From positions 1-5,400 of the forward strand of contig RGUG01000096.1 in NCBI GenBank assembly GCA_010027915.1: 5,400 bases of DNA, written 5' to 3'. The stretch comes from a bacterium. GTDB taxonomy: Bacteria > Margulisbacteria > Marinamargulisbacteria > SXXA01. The position numbers and the translations under genes are program-made. The notes below the pieces were generated by a model. That model was not told the DNA's origin, searched no databases, and saw only the letters and a program-made list of their open reading frames with translations. Below, one piece after another: positions 1 to 5,400 of the stretch; the stretch's first letter is position 1, and every line of letters begins with the position of its first letter.

Positions 1-2
1 GT

Positions 3-209
3 CAACAGTTGGACGAACAGCCAGAGCAAGTGGCGGGTGCGCTGGCCCGATGGATGGTAACGGCCTTAGAATCAGAGCGTACTGGACCGCCATTGACCTC
101 GGATCAGGTCGGGAATATGAGCAAAAGCGGGGGGGAACAAGTGAATCAGCCACCCGTTTCGGGTTTGGGGGCTGAAGATCAAATCATCGATCAGGGACCC
201 ATGGGCTAA
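3..209 (+). CDS. 3' end of a gene entering from the left; FliF-like tail (tentative)
   Basis: This reading frame is open from the first bases of the window and ends at TAA 207-209, so only the last 68 codons are visible and the start lies outside. Its first residues, reading QQLDEQPEQVAGALARWM, resemble the short helix at the extreme C-terminus of the flagellar MS-ring protein FliF (pattern: acidic residue, P, xxVAxxxxxW), which binds FliG. That is resemblance by eye over a very short stretch. FliF proteins usually end within a few residues of the W, whereas this frame runs about 50 residues further into low-complexity G/Q/S-rich sequence. About 138 bp of it overlap the convergent methyltransferase gene, and a C-terminus made mostly of antisense sequence is suspicious: a recent stop loss or an overextended frame is possible. 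A TTG at 9 could be read as a start, but no ribosome binding site can be seen. I am moderately sure that coding sequence ends here and unsure of its identity. Confidence 0.4.
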   Translation, partial: QQLDEQPEQVAGALARWMVTALESERTGPPLTSDQVGNMSKSGGEQVNQPPVSGLGAEDQIIDQGPMG

Positions 210-977
210 CTCCACCCCCATCATGAGCGAGGGGCTTATCCACAGGGAGCGGGTATATCCGGCCGCCATCACATTCGATAACACATCGCGAATGCGATGA
301 GAGGGTGTCTTTACCCATTGCAAGGTAATCATGGGTTGCTGGACAAAGGCCCAACCCAACAGGGAGTCGACAGACTCCAAGACACGATCCATGAGTGGGA
401 TTCGTAGCCAATTAGCGTGTTGAAACGAGGGGTGTCGATGAAACAATTCAGAAATAGACAATCGGACCAATGGGTTCATATCCGAATCAATGGATACCGC
501 CGAGGTAGTAGAATCGGTATCGATGGCGGCACATTCAGTTTGAAAATGATCAATATACAAGGCATTGCGGTTCAACAATCGAAAGCGTTCAAAATCAGCT
601 TCAATGCCCAATATGGGAACCTGGGGAAGGGGACACACCATGGCCCAAAACCCTACCCCGGATCCCAACTCAATCACCCGCAAATCGGGGCATTCACTGA
701 GCAATACCGTACTCATTTGGCTAATCGGATGAATGCGGTGGGCGTCTTGTATCCATTCGTTAACCCAATAATCACCCAGGGGGGCGAGCATCGCATGATG
801 GTTGACATGCATGGATACCACCCAAGAACGGTGTTTGCCCCATGCCAAGCCGGCTTGCCAGAGTGACTCGGTCCACTGCCACCATGGGGTGCGACGAGAC
901 ACGACCAGCTGATGAAATACCAATTGGCCGATAATAGACGCCCCCAGGGGCTTCCGAACACCATATCGATCACTCAT
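72..977 (-). CDS. FkbM-like SAM-dependent methyltransferase
   Basis: A 301-residue protein with a class I SAM-dependent methyltransferase core. Residues 101-111 (VIELGSGVGFW) are the glycine-rich SAM-binding motif I, and GIEADFERFRLLNRNAL (124-140) is motif II with acidic E126 placed to hold the SAM ribose. The order motif I, motif II, then a P-x-I-x-x-Q-W strand near 215-221 follows the FkbM family, which O-methylates sugars or polyketides. The usual FkbM LKIDxEG motif is altered: residues 191-197 read LRIPLMD, without the expected Asp and Glu-Gly. The N-terminal 90 residues are rich in W and H and are not recognised. ATG at 977 is the first start after an in-frame TAA 15 nt upstream. An AAAGG sequence lies about 12 nt before it, which is a weak and distant ribosome site. 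It is the third gene of the leftward cluster, 65 bp after the flippase, so a glycan substrate is inferred. Its 3' end overlaps a convergent frame. Confidence 0.72.
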   Translation of the reverse strand: MSDRYGVRKPLGASIIGQLVFHQLVVSRRTPWWQWTESLWQAGLAWGKHRSWVVSMHVNHHAMLAPLGDYWVNEWIQDAHRIHPISQMSTVLLSECPDLRVIELGSGVGFWAMVCPLPQVPILGIEADFERFRLLNRNALYIDHFQTECAAIDTDSTTSAVSIDSDMNPLVRLSISELFHRHPSFQHANWLRIPLMDRVLESVDSLLGWAFVQQPMITLQWVKTPSHRIRDVLSNVMAAGYTRSLWISPSLMMGVELAHGSLIDDLIFSPQTRNGWLIHLFPPAFAHIPDLIRGQWRSSTL

Positions 978-1042
978 ATACCCATGCCGCCTTTATCGTT
1001 TGCTTTGACTGTATGCTTGCCTATCTTAGGGTAGGACCCGCC
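978..1042. other. Short intergenic spacer between flippase and methyltransferase genes
   Basis: This 65-bp gap lies inside the leftward cluster. It contains two tiny overlapping inverted repeats (CCTA-TCT-TAGG at 1020-1030 and GGGT-AGG-ACCC at 1029-1039). Their arms are only 4 bp and no T-run follows on either strand, so neither is a convincing terminator. No clear promoter is visible, so read-through from the flippase gene into the methyltransferase gene is likely. Confidence 0.4.
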
Positions 1043-2446
1043 TCATTGACTAGTATGATGGTGGGACATGGTGGGATGAAGGGGAGGGGTGCTCCACCAT
1101 CGGTGCCACATACCCCGCAAGGAACGCAGGGTCATACCTTGCCAATAAATACCACACAAGGGACGGGTGGAAGGGAACAATGCCGGTAGTCCCAGTGTGG
1201 TCAGGCATACGGTGATGACCGATGCCGCCGCCGCCCCCATGCCACCCCACAACGGCACCATGATGGTTAACAGCACCCCGTAGGGGATGAGCCCCATGGC
1301 ATTGATCAGGGTCCAATGGGACGCACGGCGACTGGACATCATATAGATGTGGCATACGGGCCATTGTGCCCATCCCAAAAAACAACCCGCATATACCCAT
1401 ACCATCTTAATAGACGGGGTGTACGCACTGCCATATAACCATTCGAACAATCCCGCACTGCCCAGCCACAAGAGGCCGATGATAACCAGGCTACCCAAGG
1501 TCATCAAGCCACTTAATTGGGCCAGTCGATCGCGAAACAGGGTGGGGTTTTGATGCTTGAGGGGTTGTAAAACGGGTTGAGAGACACTTAATATCAAGGT
1601 TGGAATCATCACCGCATACTCACAAAAACGAACAGCCAAGGCATAAAGTCCGGTTTGGTAGGGGGTACTCCAGTGATACAACAGCCACTGATCCAGTCGG
1701 TTATGGCCCAACATGGTGAACAGAAGAAGCCACATTGGCCAGGCACGTCGCACCAGGTGTCGAATCAGGCGAAGGGATGGGAGAGCCCAACGAAGTTGGG
1801 TAAGGGATAAAAACAAGAGCCCCAGGACCCCACCCATGATAGTTTCTACGATAAAGGTGAAAAAAAACCATGTGACCGGCCACTGGTACCAAACCCCCAT
1901 GACTTTCATGAGGCTGGTGAGCATGAGAATCAGCAACTGGATGATCACAATCGGTTTGATCAACATGTGAGCTTCGTAATAGGAACGGACAATCGACAGG
2001 GCATTGCCTATCATGCCGGCTCCCATCAGGGCCACCATGCCCCATCCCCATGGACCGGGTGCCCAGTATTGGGATATGACCAACAACAGGCTAATCACCA
2101 TGGCCGAGACAAATCGGGCGGACAGTGCCGCATAGAGAATCGCTGCATGTTGGCGAGGATAGCGAATGAGTTGTTGCTGAATAATTGGCTCAAGGCCCAG
2201 ACTGGCAAAGGTAACCAATAACCCCAAGAGATTGTTCAGCGTGGCCAAGGTGCCATACCCACTGGGGGTTAAATACCGTGCCACCACAATCCCCACCACA
2301 AAAGATACCAGGCTGATGCCCCCTTTTTCGAATACCAACCAGAGGGTATTTTGACCCACTTTTTTTAGGGTGGGACGTTGGCCAATACGACGAAACAACC
2401 CGTGAATACGGGTTAGATAGTGTGACATCATGTGGTGACGATACAT
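1043..2446 (-). CDS. Polysaccharide/lipid-linked oligosaccharide flippase, Wzx-like (MOP superfamily)
   Basis: A 467-residue, very hydrophobic inner-membrane protein with about 12 predicted helices (roughly 35-56, 66-84, 107-125, 133-152, 165-185, 190-213, 232-248, 263-290, 311-330, 345-362, 379-400, 403-423). The first helix is followed by ARYLTPSGYGTLATL (56-70) and then LGLEPIIQQ, the typical signature of the polysaccharide biosynthesis/export family (RfbX/Wzx, oligosaccharide flippase). Such proteins move lipid-linked sugar units from the cytoplasmic to the outer face of the membrane. Length fits the family (about 400-500). The charged loop HNRLD near 248-252 lies in the middle of the protein, where Wzx proteins often carry functional charged residues. 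The C-terminus is basic and His-rich (SHHHTSQ). The start is uncertain: ATG codons stand at residues 1, 6 and 7, and none has a clear Shine-Dalgarno sequence. It lies 102 bp after the acetyltransferase gene and 65 bp before the methyltransferase gene. The cargo cannot be told from sequence. Confidence 0.85.
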   Translation of the reverse strand: MYRHHMMSHYLTRIHGLFRRIGQRPTLKKVGQNTLWLVFEKGGISLVSFVVGIVVARYLTPSGYGTLATLNNLLGLLVTFASLGLEPIIQQQLIRYPRQHAAILYAALSARFVSAMVISLLLVISQYWAPGPWGWGMVALMGAGMIGNALSIVRSYYEAHMLIKPIVIIQLLILMLTSLMKVMGVWYQWPVTWFFFTFIVETIMGGVLGLLFLSLTQLRWALPSLRLIRHLVRRAWPMWLLLFTMLGHNRLDQWLLYHWSTPYQTGLYALAVRFCEYAVMIPTLILSVSQPVLQPLKHQNPTLFRDRLAQLSGLMTLGSLVIIGLLWLGSAGLFEWLYGSAYTPSIKMVWVYAGCFLGWAQWPVCHIYMMSSRRASHWTLINAMGLIPYGVLLTIMVPLWGGMGAAAASVITVCLTTLGLPALFPSTRPLCGIYWQGMTLRSLRGMWHRWWSTPPLHPTMSHHHTSQ

Positions 2447-2548
2447 GATAAATGAATGGTTTCAAACCGATAATGAGACCTAAACCCTGACGAATCATGG
2501 AAGGTATTGAAAAGAAGACGGTCCCGATGGGGGATGGTGTGGCACCGC
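2447..2548. other. Intergenic spacer between acetyltransferase and flippase genes
   Basis: This 102-bp spacer lies inside the leftward cluster. The only structure I see is a short palindrome, GGTTT-C-AAACC, at 2458-2468, about 12 bp before the flippase start codon, where it might fold in the mRNA leader. No stem followed by a T-run and no good -35/-10 pair is visible on the coding strand, so the genes may share one transcript, although a weak internal promoter cannot be excluded. Confidence 0.35.
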
Positions 2549-3469
2549 CTAATGCGAGAGAGAGGGAAGGTGAATGTATTCACAACGGTTCGTTTCAACA
2601 CCAAATCCCAATGCGTCATATACCCGAATGGCCCCGTGATTGGATTGGGTTACCGATAGCCCGATCATGTTATGGCCCTGTTGCCACAAGTGATGCATGC
2701 AGGCCTGAAGCAAGCGTGTGCCATAGTGATGTCCCATGTGATCCACATGGGTGGCGATATCAAAGACCCAAGGAAAGTCGGGTTGTTGCCAAAAATGGCA
2801 GGTGACCATTTCACAAATGGCCACGGGGATGCCCTGGTGGACCCACATCAGGGAAGCCGCTGGAATCACGGTGCCATAGGTGTGCTGCCACACCTCATGA
2901 TCCAATGCCAAGCGGTCGGCATAAGACGACAAGGGGGCATAATGGGGGTAGTCATTTGAATACTGATGGGCCGGCCAACTAATGCGGGCAATGATCTCAT
3001 GATGCTCAGGTCCCAAGGGAACAATGGCATCCTCGACTGACAGGGGGGGGATGCTGATGCCAAACAAAGGGGCGACCATGCTTTGACGGGGTAGGGCAAA
3101 AAACCCCGCCGATTCCATGGCAAGTCCAAACAGTGGGTCGGGCACCAACTGATTTAATTCCATCATGACCCCCTGGGCCACACCCGAATGGACAAAGGCC
3201 TGGATCAGAGGGGGGGCCGACTCAATCGGCACGTGGGCAAACACACTGCCATATTGAGCGGATTGCCTGTGGACCCACATGATGCCCACAGGGGACTCAT
3301 CCTCGATGGTCACCCCTTGGATGCTGCCGTTTCGGATCAAGTCTCGTTGGGTATGAATAAAGGCGTCACAGTCGATGGGGGGAACCCCTTCGGCACGCCA
3401 GTGGTCGGCAATAACCGATAAAAAATGATGGGTGGTGGGTGAGAGATCGTGGATAGGGTGGACAATCAT
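2549..3469 (-). CDS. GNAT-family N-acetyltransferase, probably tandem-domain
   Basis: A 306-residue protein whose C-terminal half is a recognisable GNAT acetyltransferase, an enzyme that moves an acyl group from acyl-CoA to an amine. Residues 235-255 carry the acetyl-CoA-binding motif A: a beta strand (VFDIATHV), then H244-x-G-H-x-Y-G250 in place of the usual Q/R-x-x-G-x-G/A, then a helix. Residues 276-290 (SNHGAIRVYDALGFG) are motif B, with the N-x-x-A-x-x-x-Y-x-x-L-G-F pattern. The N-terminal half has a weaker, similar ending (MESAGFFALPRQSM, 118-131), which suggests a degenerate first GNAT domain. I chose ATG 3469 because TAAAGGAAG lies 8 nt upstream. A longer frame from a GTG at 3553 would run through the promoter region and adds 28 residues unlike the family. 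It is the first gene of the leftward cluster with a flippase and an FkbM-like methyltransferase, so acetylation of an amino sugar is a reasonable but unproven role. It contains C8 and C7 tracts on its coding strand. Confidence 0.75.
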   Translation of the reverse strand: MIVHPIHDLSPTTHHFLSVIADHWRAEGVPPIDCDAFIHTQRDLIRNGSIQGVTIEDESPVGIMWVHRQSAQYGSVFAHVPIESAPPLIQAFVHSGVAQGVMMELNQLVPDPLFGLAMESAGFFALPRQSMVAPLFGISIPPLSVEDAIVPLGPEHHEIIARISWPAHQYSNDYPHYAPLSSYADRLALDHEVWQHTYGTVIPAASLMWVHQGIPVAICEMVTCHFWQQPDFPWVFDIATHVDHMGHHYGTRLLQACMHHLWQQGHNMIGLSVTQSNHGAIRVYDALGFGVETNRCEYIHLPSLSH

Positions 3470-3477
3470 GTATCGGA

Positions 3478-3486
3478 CTTCCTTTA
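3478..3486 (-). promoter_or_regulatory. Ribosome binding site deciding the acetyltransferase start
   Basis: On the minus strand this reads TAAAGGAAG, a good Shine-Dalgarno match, with 8 nt between it and ATG at 3469. It supports the 306-residue form over the longer frame that begins with a GTG at 3553. Confidence 0.7.
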
Positions 3487-3496
3487 TTTGGTGTGA

Positions 3497-3521
3497 TATA
3501 CTGGCTAAACCGTCCAGTATA
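3497..3521. promoter_or_regulatory. Perfect inverted repeat: candidate operator and overlapping divergent -10 elements
   Basis: TATACTGG (3497-3504) and CCAGTATA (3514-3521) form a perfect 8-bp inverted repeat with a 9-bp spacer. The dyad lies in the middle of the 97-bp gap between the acetyltransferase and glutamate dehydrogenase genes. Each arm reads TATACT, a -10-like hexamer, on the strand leading to one of the genes: + strand 3497-3502 toward glutamate dehydrogenase, minus strand 3521-3516 toward the acetyltransferase. At 17-bp spacing the -35 positions are weak on both sides (CGGACT at 3474-3479; TATCCA on the minus strand at 3544-3539, each about 3 of 6 matches). Both transcripts would then start near 3509. 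Weak -35 boxes beside a dyad suggest control by a dimeric regulator, possibly of the TetR or GntR size class; this is inference. Confidence 0.5.
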
Positions 3522-3536
3522 CGGCATCTTTTATTT

Positions 3537-3545
3537 TGTGGATAA
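3537..3545 (-). promoter_or_regulatory. Perfect DnaA-box-like 9-mer
   Basis: On the minus strand this reads TTATCCACA, identical to the strong E. coli DnaA box. It overlaps the position expected for the -35 element of the leftward promoter. A single 9-mer can occur by chance, and a second copy lies inside the methyltransferase gene (236-244), so binding is only a possibility. There is no box cluster or AT-rich unwinding region to suggest an origin. Confidence 0.2.
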
Positions 3546-3556
3546 ACCACCACGTT

Positions 3557-3563
3557 GAGGGAG
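3557..3563 (+). promoter_or_regulatory. Ribosome binding site of the glutamate dehydrogenase gene
   Basis: GAGGGAG lies just upstream of ATG 3567. The GAGG core ends 6 nt before the start codon, a normal spacing, and this fixes the start of the long right-hand frame. Confidence 0.65.
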
Positions 3564-3566
3564 CAT

Positions 3567-5400
3567 ATGGGCCATTATTCATCCGATCCTATTCTACATG
3601 CGTCATCATTGGATACGTTATTACGTGCTATTCCCACCCATTCATTGTTGCAATCATTTGCACGGCACTATTTGCAAGCGGTATCGGCGGCCCCCTTGCT
3701 TTCACTTGATGTACCTGAACTCATTCGTTTTTTACAGACCAGACTAGACCATGTGATGAGCCTGATGCAAGGCGACACCGCATTGGTGGTATCCGATATC
3801 CCCCGTACGGACCATAGTCCCCCTCGGGTGGCCTTGGATTGTGTGGGGGCGGATGCGGTGTTTTTGGTCATGACACTCAATGAGTGGTGCCGTCATATGG
3901 GGCTAACGGTCACCCAATTGATTCACCCCATTGTGGGGGTGACCCGCCATGATGAGGGGCACATTACGGCATTTACATCACCCTTGGATGCGTCTGATCG
4001 GTTATCGGTGACCTACGTGGTATTTGATGGGGTGTCGGCCGCCCAATTGACGGCATGGTTACCAGCGTTAAAGCGGCACATGGGGGCGGTGCATGTGTCG
4101 CATGATGACCAGGCCACTATTCAAAACGGATTAAGCACATTACGAGCGGCCATGGCGACATCATTGCCGGCGTTATCAGAGCCAAAAGAAGAATGGGTCA
4201 ACTTATTGCAATGGTTGGCGGACGATAATTTTTCTTTTTTTGGTCATGTTTGTTTCACCCATGCGGGTGGGTGTGTGAAAGTGGTACCGTCTTCCTGTTC
4301 GGGCATCTTTCGATCGGTTTTGGGGTACGATGCCCAGCCGTTGTTAGAAGCCGCACGTCGGCATTCGGAATGGTTGTCAGGAAACGGTGATGATTATGTA
4401 TTGGACACCTTGCCATTACCGTCACCTATTTTACGGTTTGATCACTTGATGCGGTTGGGATTTCGCATTGGACGAGGTGATCAGCTGACGGAATATGTGT
4501 GGGTGGGCCTACTCAAACGTTCCAGCCTGTTTGTAAAGAATCTGGACACCCCCTTGATTCACCTCAAAATGAAAGCCATTTTTGAGTCCAAAGGCATGAT
4601 TCCCAATAGTTACGATTATAATGAGGTTATTCGTATTTTTACGGCCATTCCCAAGTTTGAATTGTTTCGGTCGTCACAAGTTCATCTTCAATTTATTGTG
4701 GATACGTTGTTATCCATTGCCAATCCATCGCAATTGTGGGTGGCCGAACGTCGCAAACGCAATGGTCGCCAGTTTGTCATGGTGGTCATTCCCGATGCCT
4801 TAACCTCGCGGCGTAATATTGAGTTGGTAATGGCCCGTGTCAGGGAATGGTTCCAGTTGTCGGAGCAAGACCCTGATACGGAGTGGATTGAGGTGTCCAG
4901 TCCGGAACATACCCGTCTGCATGTGTACTTTTCAGGGGATAACCACCATGCCACGGAATCAATAGTGGCCTTACAGACCCAATTGCGACAGGCCATTGAG
5001 CCATGGAAACTCACCTTGCGCCGGGCATTGGAGCGACGGGTGCCCGAGCAGGCGGAAGCGTGGTTTCAGCGGTATCGCTTGGCATTTCCTGACCATCACA
5101 AGGTCAGGCGAACGGTAGATAGCACCGTGACGGATATTCACTTTTTGGAACAAATGCGTGTCACGGGTGAGATGCAATTGAACCTGACTGATTTTGAATC
5201 GCCAGGGTCATCCATGGATCGGCGGGTATCCAATTTAAGTATTTATCATCCGGTCAAGATGGATCTTATTCAGATCATGCCCATATTAGAGCATGCGGGA
5301 TTGTATGTGTTTGATGAATTGACTACCCGGGTTGCAGAAGGGGCCGGAGACGGTAGTGGGTATGTGGGGTATATTCACAGTTTTAGAGTCGGAAAGGCTG
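3567..5400 (+). CDS. NAD-specific glutamate dehydrogenase, large type, N-terminal part (runs off the window)
   Basis: The frame is open without a stop from ATG 3567 to the window end, giving 611 full codons of a protein that in this family is about 1,600 residues long. The enzyme converts glutamate and NAD+ to 2-oxoglutarate, NADH and ammonium in the cytoplasm, mainly for glutamate catabolism. Visible family landmarks, in order: IHPIVGVTRH (119-128), WLADDNFSFFGHV (216-228), SGIFR (245-249), TEYVWVGLLKRSS (308-320), IPKFELF (361-367), YRLAFP (503-508) and MPILEHAGLYVFDE (571-584, normally LPxLExLGLxVxxE). This region belongs to the N-terminal regulatory ACT-like domains; the catalytic Rossmann domain lies beyond the window. 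The usual D-x-PFLVDS motif is eroded to DAVFLVMTL around 95-103, so the first domain is divergent. A good ribosome site (GAGGGAG) precedes the start. The gene is transcribed divergently from the surface-glycan cluster and shares a 97-bp promoter region with it. I am confident of the family; intactness of the catalytic part cannot be judged. Confidence 0.88.
   Translation, partial: MGHYSSDPILHASSLDTLLRAIPTHSLLQSFARHYLQAVSAAPLLSLDVPELIRFLQTRLDHVMSLMQGDTALVVSDIPRTDHSPPRVALDCVGADAVFLVMTLNEWCRHMGLTVTQLIHPIVGVTRHDEGHITAFTSPLDASDRLSVTYVVFDGVSAAQLTAWLPALKRHMGAVHVSHDDQATIQNGLSTLRAAMATSLPALSEPKEEWVNLLQWLADDNFSFFGHVCFTHAGGCVKVVPSSCSGIFRSVLGYDAQPLLEAARRHSEWLSGNGDDYVLDTLPLPSPILRFDHLMRLGFRIGRGDQLTEYVWVGLLKRSSLFVKNLDTPLIHLKMKAIFESKGMIPNSYDYNEVIRIFTAIPKFELFRSSQVHLQFIVDTLLSIANPSQLWVAERRKRNGRQFVMVVIPDALTSRRNIELVMARVREWFQLSEQDPDTEWIEVSSPEHTRLHVYFSGDNHHATESIVALQTQLRQAIEPWKLTLRRALERRVPEQAEAWFQRYRLAFPDHHKVRRTVDSTVTDIHFLEQMRVTGEMQLNLTDFESPGSSMDRRVSNLSIYHPVKMDLIQIMPILEHAGLYVFDELTTRVAEGAGDGSGYVGYIHSFRVGKA

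Noticed and set aside
236..244. A second perfect DnaA-box 9-mer, as evidence for a replication origin
   Set aside because: It lies inside a coding region, 3.3 kb from the other copy, with no clustering, no AT-rich element and no dnaA or dnaN nearby.
417..866. A 149-codon + strand frame inside the methyltransferase gene
   Set aside because: It is antisense to a gene with clear SAM-binding motifs, has no ribosome site and its product shows no recognisable domain.
1020..1039. Overlapping small inverted repeats as an intrinsic terminator
   Set aside because: The stems are only 4 bp and no T-run follows on either strand.
1050..1400. A 116-codon minus strand frame overlapping the flippase 3' region
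   Set aside because: It is a shifted frame of the flippase gene, with G/H/P-rich shadow composition and no independent start signal.
2190..2498. A 102-codon minus strand frame starting in the acetyltransferase-flippase spacer
   Set aside because: It has an ATG but no ribosome site, runs out of frame through the flippase N-terminus and has no recognisable motif.
3470..3553. N-terminal extension of the acetyltransferase to a GTG at 3553
   Set aside because: The added 28 residues do not look like the family, would cover the inverted repeat and promoter region, and the ATG at 3469 has a strong ribosome site at good spacing.
4688..5014. A 108-codon minus strand frame inside the glutamate dehydrogenase gene
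   Set aside because: It is antisense to well-matched family sequence and is most simply a shadow frame.
1..5400. tRNA or rRNA genes, CRISPR arrays, insertion sequences, toxin-antitoxin or defence genes
   Set aside because: No direct repeat array, transposase-like product, terminal inverted repeats or structured RNA signature was seen while reading both strands.

Overview
The window reads as ordinary, densely packed bacterial chromosome of roughly balanced base composition. The best taxonomic clue is the gene at the right-hand end, which encodes the N-terminal third of a large (GDH-180 type) NAD-glutamate dehydrogenase. That family is common in Proteobacteria and Actinobacteria. Moderate GC, frequent TTG and TTA leucine codons and a possible FliF-like gene tail at the left edge fit a proteobacterium better, but I cannot name the genus.

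Layout. The left edge (about 1-209, + strand) holds the 3' end of a gene that enters from outside the window; its tail faintly resembles the C-terminus of the flagellar ring protein FliF. It overlaps, tail to tail, a leftward three-gene cluster. In order of transcription the cluster holds a GNAT-family acetyltransferase (2549-3469), a 12-helix polysaccharide-type flippase (1043-2446) and an FkbM-like methyltransferase (72-977). A 97-bp divergent intergenic region (3470-3566) separates the cluster from the glutamate dehydrogenase gene (3567 to past the end, + strand). That gene is open through the last base with no stop, so it is incomplete here.

How they may work together. Flippase plus methyltransferase plus acetyltransferase suggests export and decoration of a cell-surface glycan or a related lipid-linked molecule. 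No glycosyltransferase is visible in the window, so the substrate is unknown. Glutamate dehydrogenase is a nitrogen and carbon metabolism enzyme and is probably only a neighbour. The shared divergent region does contain a perfect 8-bp inverted repeat whose two arms each spell a TATACT -10-like hexamer on opposite strands, so the two units may be co-regulated.

No RNA genes, insertion sequences, CRISPR arrays, convincing intrinsic terminators or clearly novel systems were found. The most interesting items are the symmetric divergent promoter/operator, the long tail-to-tail gene overlap at the left edge, the atypical methyltransferase motif and several 7-8 base homopolymer tracts in the surface-glycan cluster.
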